From Sapria himalayana (taxonomy: Eukaryota > Streptophyta > Magnoliopsida > Malpighiales > Rafflesiaceae), in assembly GCA_029783825.1 (NCBI GenBank), contig JAREIK010001332.1, positions 186,001-250,000 of the forward strand: a stretch of DNA of 64,000 nucleotides, in the 5' to 3' direction. The first letter of the stretch is position 1, and every line of letters begins with the position of its first letter. This document shows positions 46,033 to 58,700 of this stretch, piece by piece. The notes beneath the pieces were generated by a model. It searched no databases and was not told the DNA's origin. It was given only the letters and a program-made list of their open reading frames with translations. The translations under genes and the position numbers were made by a program.

Positions 46033-47303
46033 TCGAGGTATCAATCGGGCCAGGCAACTCAGGCATGGCTCATGGCACAACATGATTGCTGTATATGTAA
46101 TTTATTTTTATTTATTAATCTATTTGTATAACAAGATATTTTTCTGTTTTAATATTTTCATGTAAGTGCAAGAAAGAAAATATTAAAAGCCTGGTGATGC
46201 AACAGTAACATAGTAATGGAGGTCCCGCTGCGGTTAAATGAACCGGATGTTTTTTTTAATATAAAACGATTTGTAATTTTATTTTTCGGGCGGTTATTTT
46301 TGACCCATGAAACTGTTCATTGTCCCTCTCTTCTCTCTGCGTGAATTTTCACGACTGCTGTGTGCTGCATACTGTAAGACGTTTCGTTTTTTTGGTTTTA
46401 ATCTGTAACGCATAAGCGTTTTTTGGTGGAGGTAGCTAGTCGTACTGAGCGACTAGCGAACCACGTTATTTTCAGTGTTGATTTTCTCATTTTTAATTTT
46501 GTCGTAGATGTTTGAGAACTTGGGATTTTATTGTTTGTTTTTCTATGTTTTCTGTTGTTTCTGTTTTGAATCTCACTACCATAAAAGCGCAATTACCTCA
46601 ACAATGGTTCAGTCTTGCCTAGCCTGACACATCATGGCCCAGAACCATATCTAGTCCTAGATTGTGTCAGGCTGTCAGCCTGTAGCATGGCTCATGTCGT
46701 GTTGGGCTAGTGTGAGTCATGCTTCATGTTGGGCTAGACACAAAGGTCATGTCTGTCACGGTCCACCAACCCGATAACTATAGATTGAGCATGGACATGT
46801 CTCAGGTCATGAATCTAGCTCATCAGGTGACACCCAATGGAGCTATTTCCAAAAAAGAAAATGGCCACGTAAGTTAGATTCGGCTTATGTGGCAAGTCAC
46901 AATTGGGCAACCTTCTCGACCCTGCCCGTTGTATTTTCACACAATGAACTTCAACAAGGAGGGCGACAAGTCATTCCTGTCACAGTCCTTGCCGAATATT
47001 TTAATAAAAAAATATTTTTTAACAATATTATAGTAGTCATCAGATTACATGATGTAATCCAATAGGCCAGCCAACTCTCCTTTGTGCTCAAGGGCCCCAA
47101 GCCCCCCCAAAAGACCAACAAAATGAACTGGTTTGTGGTCCATCCTGCTCCAGGCCCAGCACGGCCCAAGACTTTGTGGGCCAACCATGTCATGTCGGGC
47201 CACCATTATGGTTCTCATGTTGTGTCTGGCACAACACGGTGGCACGGTCATGCCACACTGAAACAAACTTTGCCAACACAGAACAACCCTGTTGACACCT
47301 CTA
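46033..47303. mobile_element. Non-autonomous hAT copy M
   Basis: The left end TCGAGGTATCAATCGGGCC and right end CTGTTGACACCTCTA are family termini. The 8-bp target duplication ATTTAAAG is perfect (46025-46032 and 47304-47311). It has 1271 bp of GC-richer subterminal DNA and no transposase. A CpG-rich segment at about 46085-46600 looks like a further insertion. Confidence 0.92.
46085..46600. other. CpG-rich unassigned insertion within hAT M
   Basis: Compared with copies E and H, the family sequence breaks at GCACAACATG and resumes at AACAATGGTTCAGTC. ACAACATG on the left and ACAATGG on the right could be a worn duplication. The inserted 0.5 kb has many CpGs, unlike the CpG-poor surroundings, and no transposase or long frame. 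A TG...CA reading suggests a solo LTR, but that is weak. Confidence 0.4.
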
Positions 47304-47446
47304 ATTTAAAGTATTCAAAGTAAAGCAAGTGTATCTAATCTCAAATTTTTACATTACTACTTTACCCTTGTTAAAATATAAATATGAAAAATTATTTTAT
47401 TATTTCCAACATGAATCTCATTTTCACTTTATGATACTATTCATGG

Positions 47447-48807
47447 TATAGAGGTAATCATCAATAGAATCTTCAACATTCTTGCTACTTGATCAACTGC
47501 AAGCCCTCTTCTATCCTTAAGGATCATATACCTTGCTCTCTTTTGTTTCCTAACCAATCCCTTTTTACCCTTCATCCTCATGTTTCTGGTTGCACATGCT
47601 TTGTTTACATCCTTACTCCTAAAAAAAAACAAGCTCTCAACCAAAGCCTATACGAATATTTTTCTTGGTTATTCCCATTTGCAACGAGCTTATCATTGTT
47701 ATGTTCCTAACACACATCAATACATAGTCTATGCCGCTGAACTTTTTAAAGAACTCCCTTTCGGTCCTCCATATAGTTTCCTAGTTTAGATGTCTTTCTT
47801 CCTCTATTTTACCCCCACGACTCCATGTAGTTTCCTATGGTATATCCCTCCACAACTCCTAACATTCCTATTGCCCTTCAAAAAAGGTACTCGTTCTCTT
47901 CATAATCCTCATCCCATTTATAATTTTCTCACTTACCACCATATGTCTCCCTTCTATTCTATCTTTGTACGTCTTTTATCTCTCTTCCTGGGACTATGCA
48001 GGAGACTCTCACCTTGACTGAAAACAAAGAAATTGTTGAGAAAATGACAGCTCCACTGTAGGTACTTGGAATTTGGCTGCCTTGTGGGGAAGACCACAGT
48101 TGATTGTCGATGGGTATATGCAGTTAAGATCGGACCAAAGTGATTGGCAAATTGTCGTAAGGCTCACCTAATCACTAAAGGCTATACACGGGTTATGGCT
48201 CTGATTATTATGAAATATTCTCCCTAGTGACCAAAATAGTCTTTATACGCTTCCATCTTTCTCTAATAATTATAAGATCTTGGTTTCAATTGGATATCAA
48301 AAATATTTTTCTCTATAATGACCTTGACAATGAAATATATATGAAACAACCTTATGGTTTAGTTGCTTAGAAAGAGACTAATCTAGTATGCCGCTTGCAC
48401 CACTCCTTATATGGCTTGAAGTAATCTCTTAGAACCTGATTTAACCAATTGATATATTTGGCCCAAGAGTTTGGTATAACTTTTTGCTCAATTGATCACT
48501 CAATTTTGTTAATCATCATGCAATCTCTGAATAGTACATATATCTCATTGTTCATGTGGATAACATCGTTATTATTGAAGATGATCACATTGGAATTTAT
48601 AAGCTAAAGAAATACATCTTTAATCACTTTCAAGCTAAGGACATAAAAAAACTCAAATACTTCTTGGGGATTGAGATAACACGATCATCTTCTAGTATAA
48701 TGATGTCTCGGAGAAAATATATCCTAGATATATTAGAGGAAACTAGTATCTTGTACTGTAAGCTAGTAAACACACCTATGAATCCAAATATCAAACTTGT
48801 ACCATGA
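47447..48807 (+). pseudogene. Copia integrase and reverse transcriptase relic, 5' part
   Basis: The plus strand reads LRII-LALFCFLTNP, equivalent to PHSLIFPDQP of the nested copia, then FLVAHALFTSLL, LSTKAYTNIFLGYSHLQRAYHCY and THQYIVYAAELFKELPF. After a decayed linker come TRSLHNPHPIYNFLTYH and RT blocks. FQLDIKNIFLYNDLDNEIYMKQPYGLVA is at about 48280-48370. The active-site block at 48555-48580 reads VDNIVIIEDD, with D to [25 protein letters not shown] and CKLVNTPMNPNIKLVP follow before hAT D interrupts it. It is a close relative of the nested copia element. Confidence 0.88.
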
Positions 48808-48815
48808 GAGGAAAA

Positions 48816-51800
48816 TAGAGGTGTCAAATGGGCCGGGCCGGCCCATTTTTTTGGAGCACAAGCGTGTTTTCGTGTCGGGCCGGGCACGGCATGGTTTTAA
48901 AAAGCCGAGCCCGGCACGGCCCAAAGACACGGCAGGCCGTGCCGTGGCGTGTCGGGCCCGCATGGGACAGAAAAAAAAAAATTTTAATATTAAAATATAT
49001 TTAAAATTTTAGATATTGTATAGTATTATATATTTATAATTTTAAAAATATTAAAATTAAAAATTTATTAAAAAAACAAAGTTTAAATTTTTTTTTTTTG
49101 TAATATCAAATTAATTTAAATTTTATTATAATTATTAATTATATAATAAAGTTATTAATTTTCAAAAGAAAAATTAAAACAAAAAAAAATAAATCAATAC
49201 ATTATGTTAGTAAAAATAAAAATTAAAAAAAACATAAACAACACAAATGAAAAATTACCAATCATCCATTTGAAACCGAAGGTCCGAACAAACAAATTAC
49301 AGTTTCAACACAACGTACAAATAAAGCGTACAATCAATAAAAAAAACATCAAAAATAAAAAACAGTAGATCATCATCAATCGTCAATCGGCATATCATGA
49401 AAATCATCAGCCACAACATCAAGATCAGTATCATATGGATCATCATCATCGACAATCAACTCATCCGTCATCGCAGTGGATGCGACTGCAGTCCATGTCT
49501 CAATCCCAGCTCCAGCACGATCATAGATGCTAAACCTCGAATCCTTCTAATCCTTCAAACAAGCTAAGGCCTCGACAATATCTGGACATAATCTCGATCT
49601 CCTATCCGAAATCACGTTCACTGCAATAGAAAAAGCAAACTCTGATGCTACGCTCGACACCGGATAAGTCAGTAGATCCCGTGTCATCTAGGATGACACG
49701 GGAAAGGTGGACTCATATGATTTCCACCACTGTAATAAATCAAGATTCTTAATATCAGAATGTGATAGGATTGAGCAGTAATCGGTATCTAAGTACCGAG
49801 ACAGCTCGCTCCTATGTGATGGTTCACCCATACGTTTCCCCCTCGCTAGCTGAATGAAAAATCATAATCTCCGAATAAGGTATCAATGTTCGTAATCACA
49901 ATCTCATTACTACCACCATCATACATAGTATCGTAGTATGTGAAAAGATCAGTCAACTTCTCGTAAATGAACCCTTCAGGTGGGTCTTCCAGGTTCATGC
50001 ACGAGGAAATGTAAGTCAGGATGTTTTCTATGCCTTCCATCTTAATCCTAGGGTCCATGCATGCAGCGAGGCAATAAAGAGATGGAACGGTGAACCAGTA
50101 CTTCAAGTACTTAGTTTTCATCTCTGCAACCATATGGCTAAGTGTCGGGTCAGCTCGATATTTCCTAAACATGCTACTAATGTTGCATATGCACCGGAGT
50201 GCAATGCAAGTGGTGGGCGTATAAACCGACGAACACATGTTCGTCGTGTCATAAAAAATCTTCAGGAATTTTATTTATGAAATTCCTGAAGCCCAGTTAA
50301 TGTCGTCAATAATAAGTTCGTCACTCTTACTATTGACATAATCAAATATCATGTGTTCGTATCTAACATATGATTCTAACATCAGGTACGTGTAATTCCA
50401 ACGATGTCTCACATCCGATTGGAATTTCTTCTTCTTAAGATCCGCAGACAAACAAAGACTACCAAACTCTTGTTATCTGCGAAAAGTGCGAATATATTTT
50501 AGTGCATTACGTATATTATCCAACGTGGGAGAACACACCTTCATACCCACTTGAACAATCAGGTTAATCACATGACAAATACATCTGAAATGAAAGATCT
50601 CTCCTAATGGTGCGTTTCTAATATTCCTAACAAACATATTGATTGCTACTCCATTATTAGATACGTTATCGAATGTGACACTAAAAATTTTATTTTGAAT
50701 TTTATATTCCCTAAAGATTTTCATCATATACTCAAAAATGACCGGGCCATCATGAGGATGAAGAATCTCAGAGAATCCTAAAATTTTTTTATTGATTGTC
50801 CAGTTAGAATCTACATAGTGGTTGGTGAGACATGCATAAGAAGATTCATCGTGACTTGTCCAGATATCAGACGTCACGGACACCACTCCACTACATGCCA
50901 TAAATTCCATAATTATTTTTTGTTTTTCTAACTTATATATCTTTAGTATGTCATTCCTAGATGTGAACATAGGAATCCTATGATAGGCATGCTGAAAATA
51001 TGTCTGTATGATGCGCACTACCCTTGGATCTTCTGAAAATCTGATCGGAAGACTCGTCAATGTGATAAGTCTAGTCATGTTATCCCTACCCAACTCGCTG
51101 GAATATATGAAGGGAGTAAACTTTGAGACTGGACTCGATCCAGTCTCAAAAAATACAGTGCCAAGTTGGGTTTGCCTAGGATCTAATGGTCCATGTTTTT
51201 TGGTACATAATTCGACATGCCTTTTAAGGTGTCCAGTCCCAAACGAACTCTTACATGTTAAAAATCTCATACAATATTTGCACTGTGTCATTTCTTGTTC
51301 CTCACCCCTAACATTTTTTTGTGTTATATATTAAAATGAGTCCAAACTACATAAGTCCTAGTTTTTTATTTTTTAGAAATTTGGGTTAAGACGACTGGAG
51401 AAACCAAAGTTTTAGCCGCCTCAGACCTCTGTGTAATATTTTTATTTTCTAAATTCAAATATGTTTCAGTTGTATTTATCATTTTTTATGATTTTTGTTT
51501 CTAAGAATAGTTTAATAAAGACTAGATGACTAATTTTTATTTTTCTTAATTTTAGTCTAGAGAGAGAAACTATAGAGAGAGAGAGAGAGAAACTTAAAAA
51601 AACCATAAAATAAATTGCCCGATAAAAGCAGTGAGGTCGGGCACATGCACGGTACACTGTAGTCAAGCTCTAAAGTTCAAAACTCAATTCGAGATTCACG
51701 AAAATCCAAGCTGAATACCAAAATCCCGAGACCCGAGAGAGAGAAGCAAGATTTTTGAGAGAGAAATAGAATGATCTGAGAGAATTTATATTTTTGAAAA

Positions 51801-52275
51801 ACATAAATGTTAAAGGGAGGGGGTTAGAATTTATAGATTAAAGATATTAATTTTTTATAAAAAAAGATATTTTTTTAATTTTTTAGGGGGCAGAATCATG
51901 AGGACCGTTGGATTCTGCCCCCTAGCCGTTGGAGGCGAGATCCAACGACTGAAAATATATTTTTATATTATTTTTTTTCCCATTGAGGGGATCTTGGTCA
52001 TTTCGGGCCTCGTGGAAGTGGGACAGCGGGTCAAGTCCAATCAGACCCGACCCGCGATCTTTTTTGCGGGAGGGGCATGGGTCTTTCGCGGGGTATCCTG
52101 TAGGTAGTAGGCTCGAGTGACATCGGCACGGAATGAACCCGTGCCGGTGTGCCGTGCCCCGGGCCGAACCGTGTCGGGCAAGCACGGCACGGACCAGGCA
52201 CGGCACGGGCCCGGGCATGGTTTTTTCTCGTGTCGCGCCCTGCCTAGTGGCGGGCCGGCCCAGTTAACACCTCTA
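48816..52275 (-). mobile_element. hAT copy D, full length
   Basis: The left end is TAGAGGTGTCAAATGGGCC; the right end is the complement with two changes. The 8-bp target duplication GAGGAAAA is perfect (48808-48815 and 52276-52283). Length 3460 bp. GC-rich subterminal zones are at 48830-48965 and 52010-52260. It is inserted in a copia pol relic, in the opposite orientation. Confidence 0.96.
49378..51480 (-). pseudogene. hAT transposase (BED-type) of copy D
   Basis: Minus strand, collinear with copy B. The N-terminus before the BED finger has stops and a frameshift (about 51300-51480). The main open piece 51291-50473 holds the BED finger end (CKYC...GTGHLKRH), SELGRDNMTRLI, the first catalytic block TSDIWT, the second (FDNVSNN) and CICHVINLIVQ. 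A stop at 50473-50475 replaces the second residue of RRLQEF. The next piece, to 49846, includes MCSSVYTPTT and LAACMDPR. A one-base loss near 49855 shifts the frame. The WWKSY and VSSVASE dimerisation motif and the acidic tail DELIVDDDDPYDTDLD are read in the new frame, which ends near 49378. It is more damaged than B. Confidence 0.92.
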
Positions 52276-52977
52276 GAGGAAAAGCCCTTATAGGATCCAA
52301 TAAGATATCAGAGACTCATTAAAAAATTAACTCTCATAATTACGCATTCAAATATTTCCTTCCCAATAAATATAGGTAGTCAATTTTTACAATCACTATG
52401 TAACACTCACAAGGATGATTTAATTTGTATTATCTGATTCATCAAGAGCATACAAGGTCAAGGGATATTGTATGAGAACTAAGGTCATATTTAGATCATT
52501 GGGTATTATGAAGTATATTGGGCTTACTCGCCTATGGATAGACAATACATCTTTGGGTATTATAATATTCTTGGAGGTTATTAATTTCTTGAAAAAATAA
52601 TAAATAAGCTATAGTGGCTAGATCGAATGCGAAGATGAATACCAAGTCATAGCTTTGACAAATTGTGAGTTCATGTGGCTAAGACAACTTCTTCAAGAGC
52701 CAAAGTTTGGGAAGGATGAATGTGTGAAGTTTATCTATGGCAACCAAGTTGCACTCCATATTGCATTCAATCTTATTTTTTATTAAGATGACCAAAATAT
52801 ATCAAGGTTATTTACCACTTTATTAGAAAAAATATCACTTCCAAAAATATGAATACTAGTTAAGTCAACACTAATGACCAACTAGGATAATTCTAACAAT
52901 CTCTTTGAGGTCATCATATCATGTATATATGTAACAAGCTTAGTGTATATGATTTATATGTTCCAACTTGAAAAAAA
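52276..52977 (+). pseudogene. Copia RNase H relic, continuation after hAT D
   Basis: It picks up where 48807 ends: DPIRYQRLIKKLTL, IITHSNISFPI, SQFLQSLC and FIKSIQGQGILYEN match consecutive blocks of the nested copia. Degenerate RNase H follows (LRQLLQE-KFGKDE, CNQVALHIA at about 52680-52760). It ends with a CAACTTGAAAAAAAAA stretch in the place of the purine tract. Many stops. Confidence 0.82.
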
Positions 52978-53170
52978 AATATTAAATAGCATGGTTTTAC
53001 ATGGTATTCTTCCTTTTCCACACCTGTCATGCATAATTTTTATTTCTTTTTATTTTATTTGTGTATATATAAGTATGTTTGTTGTATTCATTTAAATTCA
53101 ATCTATAAGAAGAAAAAAGATATTTTTCTGTTCTCTTCTTTCATACTTACAAATAGAAATATTTGAATCA
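52978..53170 (+). mobile_element. Copia 3' LTR relic
   Basis: Directly after the purine-tract position. It contains a TATATATAAGTATG promoter-like box, a TTCATTTAAATTCAATCTATAAG block and a CT-rich end (TTCTGTTCTCTTCTTTC), the usual copia LTR layout. Its sequence does not match the short LTRs of the nested element. Confidence 0.5.
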
Positions 53171-53769
53171 TCTCAATTACATATTTTTTTTTAGTCATTC
53201 AAATCTATGGAAATATGCCGAGACAAAAAATATCGTGTAACATATATCATTATTCAAATATATGTAAAAAATCTATGGAATATCATTATTCATGACTCAA
53301 ACAATAAATATAGAATATGTCTAACATATATTTTAATATATTATTATTTTTTATTTTTTAAATATTTTTATCAAATTAATTTTTTATTATTTTATGAAAT
53401 ATCTAAAAAAATAAAAAATATATAAGATCTATCAATAAACAAATATGTGTGTGTGTGTGTGTGTGTGTATTATGAGCAATCATTAAAAAATAATAATAAC
53501 ATATTTAATGTTATATCTACCCATATTTCTACTAAATTCTCATATGTTTGAGTGTATTTGATCAAATAAATTATTACTTAACCAAAATGACAAAAATATA
53601 AATCTCTTATATACTTTCCTAATTGACATATCTTATACTCTATAATAAAGATGTGCTTAAGATTAGTATAAAATATTCTCGCATCAGTTAATGATGAATG
53701 ATCAAACTGAAAATGCATATGTAAATGATTTATAATTATTTGAGAAGGAATATGCAATGAGTCACGAAA
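53171..53769. other. AT-rich stretch, no gene
   Basis: Low-complexity A/T DNA with a (TG)n run at 53446-53469. The 72-codon frame at 53207-53425 shows only Ile/Tyr-rich composition and no motif. Confidence 0.5.
53446..53469. repeat. (TG)n microsatellite
   Basis: Twelve TG units. Confidence 0.95.
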
Positions 53770-53833
53770 TTTTTTTGGAGCCTAAAGGCACGGGCATAAT
53801 TAAGATATGTATTTTTTTTGAGGTACACTCTAC

Positions 53834-53879
<46 letters not shown>

Positions 53880-54292
53880 TTTTATTTTATATTATCTATA
53901 ATTTTTATCTATTAATAAAATATATTCAAGTAAATAATATCAAACATAAAATTTAAAAATTATCACTATTTCTCATCATCACAAACATTCATAGTTCTAA
54001 AACAAAATAATAAAATTTTAATAATCAAATATATAATGTTTTTAAGATATCAAACATAATGCTTATAATTTTCAGAAATAAGGGATAAAAGCTTTAGAAA
54101 TAATATGATTTGTGGGAGAAGTGAGGCTTTGAGAATAATTGATTTGTGAGAAAGACTTCGAGAATAATATATTTTATGAGAGCGACTGAGGCAGGCTGAG
54201 GCAAGCCGAGGCAAGGCAAGGCACTTTTACCTAGGCTCAATGGATAATGGACTTTAGGCATGCCTGAAGCATACCTTTAATAACTATTAAAT
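53770..54292 (-). repeat. Interspersed repeat K, second copy, inverted
   Basis: The right end GGCATGCCTGAAGCATACCTTTAATAA is, in pieces, the complement of the start of repeat K at 22382. Inside it, GAGGCAAGCCGAGGCAAGGC and the TTGTGAGA/TTTGTGGGAGAAG blocks mirror the CCTAGCCT and CCCACAAATC blocks of the first copy. The left end, near AGCCTAAAGGCACGGGC, is uncertain. It contains a (TA)n run at 53837-53872. Confidence 0.5.
53837..53872. repeat. (TA)n microsatellite
   Basis: About 17-18 AT units. Confidence 0.95.
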
Positions 54293-55507
54293 AATCCAAC
54301 ACACTCAAACGCCTACAAAAATCTTACAATAAAAGAGAAAACATAAAATTTACCTTGCTCATTCCCAAATAGAGTCCTCTACACAAACATTAGTAAAGGA
54401 AAAAATAAAGTTGAAATAAAATTACTTACAAATACAAGTCACTAAAAGTAAATTAACAAAATAATTATGAAAAAATATAATATAATCAAAAAATAAAGAA
54501 TCAACTTAAATATTATTACATCCATTAACTTTATAATATTTGTCATTGGATACAATAATATTCTCATAAAAAAAATAAAAGTAAATAAGATATGATTACC
54601 TTGAAATGAATAAACTCCTTTATTAATAATTCAAGAGACTAAATAGCAAGTACAAGTGACAAAATTAATATCTAAAAAAAAGAAGCAACTATTATTGGCT
54701 TAGAAAACAATATTGTTTATTCCTCTCTAGTAAGTATCATGATAAAGAAACAATGTGAGAATTCTTACATGACTCCAAGAATCAGTATGATTTTATGTAG
54801 TATTCTTAATCTTCTCTCTAAAAATAATACTCAACAAATATTTAAGGTATAACTTATCCTCATATAATGTGCACATTAAAGGAGGATCTCATTCATATAC
54901 CTTTATTGCGACAACATTTTTAATACTCATTATGGCATGTAGAATTAGGATTTTCATAGTCTAAGATCCTAAAAAACATAAATCTTCTCCAAATCAACAA
55001 ATTAGGATTTTCAAAAAATACTGTTAAGACTAAAATAAACCGTCCAAATCAAAAATTAAGATTTCCTAAATTGAAACCCTAATTTAGAGAAAATACAAAA
55101 TCATAAACCCGATTTAGGGTTTTCAAATACTGTCACCCTAAAATTGAATTCTGGAGCTCCTGAATTCAGGTTTTGAAGGCTCAAATCAATGTTCGTAGAT
55201 TTAATTTACCATCGCCAAACTAGAAAAAAAAAAGAAAAAATAGTATCCCATAGCCAAAGTAGAGGCTTCTTCTGATTCCCCTAATTGTCGTCAAAATCCA
55301 AAATCCAACAACAATTCCTAAGAGCACCAAATCACTTCACATGTCACACACAATGGGCATGCAACAAATGTTTTGTTTTAATTAGAACCAAAACAATTTT
55401 CTTTATTAATATGTTGCAAATATTAAGTGCATGACAGGGGGCGAGTTTTCTCACTCTAGGGTCAAAGTCCTTACAAACACATAGCCCTAGGATCAATTTT
55501 ACCTAGG
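54293..55507 (-). other. Probable leader and gag side of a minus-strand LTR relic
   Basis: Bounded on the right by a primer-site complement and an LTR2 copy, so by position it is internal retrotransposon DNA read on the minus strand. No gag motif is readable. Confidence 0.35.
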
Positions 55508-55518
55508 GTGTGCCTCTA

Positions 55519-55700
55519 ATACCATATAAAAATATCAATATATATTAAACAAACACTCCATAATCTTATAAAAATCAATACATAATGTCATTATATAACG
55601 GGTCAAAGGATTAGAATAGATTACATATTGGGTGCTCTCATCAATAATATCATAATAATAATAATGTAAAAAATATAAAGGATATTATTATAAGCTACAA
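55519..55700 (-). mobile_element. LTR2-family LTR (5' LTR, minus orientation) with primer site
   Basis: Immediately left, GCCTCTAATACCATAT (55507-55522) is the complement of a TGGTATTAGAGGC primer site. The LTR shares the block order with 25545-25705, including CTCTCATCAATAATATCATA. This is the clearest of the LTR2 copies. Confidence 0.6.
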
Positions 55701-58700
55701 CAGATTATCACAAATTAGCTTCTCATTTATTAACAACTTGGTCTTCTTGTTTTGGACCAGTTAAAATTTAAGATAACCAAGCATAAAAAATATTGTTTCA
55801 TTTCATTATATGATATATCTATTAAACAAATATATTAAAATTTTATAACTAACATATCATGAGTGTATTAGCAAAAACTTGTTTTGTTTGATACATACAA
55901 TAATATCCAAACCCAACGAAACTATCACTTATAATTATTTTTATTATTGTGGTATCGTTGTTATTGATGTTTTAGATATAGAAGATTTTTTTTGTTTAGA
56001 ATATTATAGTTGTTTTATAATTATTTATACTTTGTATAGAAGCACTCAACACATAAGCGACTCAATTTTATCTCTCATTTACATATGTTAGGATTTCTCA
56101 TTTTGAATTTAATGTTAAATATATTTGTATCATTAGTCCTTACCATTATAAAGAATTATTTTTTCATGAATTTCAAAGCAAATTTTTGGAAAGCTGCTAA
56201 ACAATATGAGCATTGATATCAAACCATTGCTGGCATCTAAAAAGTTTGTGTCGGTTGGTGGCAATAGCATTGACACCATAAGTGTATAAAAGTAGTGTGT
56301 CAAGTGCCACCAACCCACTGTTAGCATCCATAAAGTGTGTGTGAGTGATGTCAGCATAGTGCGTGTAGTGATGTCGACTCATTATTGGTGACAACAAAAT
56401 ACATGTAAGTGTGTGACAATTGCGTTGATGTTAAAAATAGTGTGCAGTATCATGTGGTGAAAAAATAGTGTATTTGTGTGTAGCAATGCAGTGTGCCAAG
56501 GAGCACGATGAAGTGTGATGTTGTGTATGTGTAGTATGTAGAGAAGTGCAATGAAATGTGGTGCATTGTTGTGTAGTGCACATATAAATATTTACTTCAA
56601 CGGATGGAGAAAGTAAAAATGTAATTATTACCATATAAAAACTAAGACAAAAAAATTATATATATTTAACTGCTAGAGTTCATATATAATTTTTTAGTCA
56701 AAAAAAAATAATCAACCACTTGACAAAGGAATCTCCCAGTAACAAGATGAATGAAACTTATTCCCAATTATCGATTACCTTAAAGCAATCCGTTGAGATC
56801 GAATCATCCTCAATTTTCACATATTTCACGGCATATGAGATATTATGGGAGCTTGTAGTATCATTTAATTCATCCAAGAAAACACACACACACACATATA
56901 ATTAATGTGATTTCTCAATTAATGAGATAGAAACTAAAGAACCTAAAGAGTTCAAACATATCACTCTTCATTTCATTTATTTTTCACATCTAAATACCTT
57001 ATTCTTAGAAATATTCATAATAGAGATTCATGTAACAATGAGTGCGATAGAGGATGAAGCTTCTTGATATAATGTTCATGTATTTCCAATTAGATTTTAG
57101 GTGATAGAGTTTTACCTTTCATATCATAAATTTATCATTGAACAGTTCAGTATCTATTTTGGCAAGGTAAACAAATGCCCTGAGGAAATACACCTTATAA
57201 AGCATACCCTAAGGTAGAGGGAATATTTATAAAGTTGAAACATAGATAGAAATTTTTAGTATAGTCCACATATTATATCAAGAGTAACCATGAAAGGTCA
57301 GCCAACATATCCAGTTAGGGTTCCTCACAAAGTTCTCTCACTATGCCCCTTAGTCAATATATAATGTGAAATTTTGCATTAGTAAGACAGCAGCAGTTAG
57401 GGTTCCTCACAAAGTATTATAACTCGCATGACTCATCTTCACGGTTCACACCTCAAATAATGACTCAAAGGGCAAAAACTACATCACAAATTCACAAGTA
57501 ACTATTCTTTATTTAGTAAATTTTATTTTTTTTCTTTGTTGTTATGATCAATAATAAGTAACATAAAATTCTTGTTATGATAATATTCAACTTTATTTTT
57601 TATTTTTTTCTCATGTTCTATTAGTTCTTAGTTGTCCAGATAATCTTCTTTTTAAAGATTATTTTGCTAAACAACTTGTTTATAATATTCTTTTTTAGGC
57701 ACAAATATTTGTTTCCAATATTAGAAAATATCAAAAAAAAAAAAAAATTTTTTGAGAACTAAGCATGATAAATTATATGTTATTTATTCAATGATTATGT
57801 GTTCTATAAAGTGTTTGAGTATTGTTAATCCATTACATGCAAATTCTTGACTATGTCATTCATTTATGATCAAGCTGAGAAGTTTTTATCCCAATATTAG
57901 AGATATTTACTTATTAGATTATAAGGCAAGTCAAATATAAATGTATATTAGAACTTTTTAGTTTACTAGACATACTTGTGAAAATAAAAACTCATTCAAT
58001 TTGATTTATTCAATTATTTAAGAACCTATTAAAATTAAGACTCAAGATCAAGATTACATAGTATATTTTATTTTATTTATTGATAATTATATAAATTTTA
58101 CTTTATTATTTCTTTTTTATTTTATATCTCAGATTTTTTATTTTTTAATTATTTTATAAAAAAATAAAAATTAATTTGATAAAAATATATAAACTATTAG
58201 GAGTAATAAAACCTTATATTATATGTCTGTCTATTTTAATATTTACTAAATTAATCAGATTATCATACACGAGATTTCATAAGATAGTACACTCTCATAA
58301 AAGATATAATTTTAATCACAAACTACATAATCAATTATATACCTTTATCTAATATTCCTAATTAAGTACTTTTTTATATTTAGTATCATTGAAAAAATTA
58401 TTTAGTTTATCTCTATAAATTTTTGAGAGCATCTAATTTGTTCAAGATCTATCCTTGAGACGTGATAACACTCGAGGTGAAAAAATACATATTATATAGT
58501 TACTTCATGCCCAAAAAATAAATTATTAATCACCTAAGATTGATAAAATATTAATTAGTGTTGATATTACTATTTTTTGACCAATATTAATTTATTAATG
58601 AGTATAGGAAAGATGAAGATTCAAAAAAGGCATCTAAATATTTTATTCTTCCTTACTCCTTTATAATCCCATGTGAACATCCAATTAGGAGAAAATGTCA

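Larger units (their letters stand above)
45969..47446 (+). mobile_element. LTR4-family LTR, split by hAT M
   Basis: It starts TGTTCTATAAAAGTGGG after the RNase H relic and is interrupted by hAT M with its duplication. It resumes at 47312 with the blocks shared with 26980-27140, and is followed by TGGTATAGAGG, a decayed primer site. It can be read as the 3' LTR of the preceding fragment. Confidence 0.6.

Noticed and set aside
46190..46230. Possible SINE head or tRNA-like start (GCCTGGTGATGCAACAGTAA)
   Set aside because: No B-box follows at the right distance and no A- or T-tail is present.
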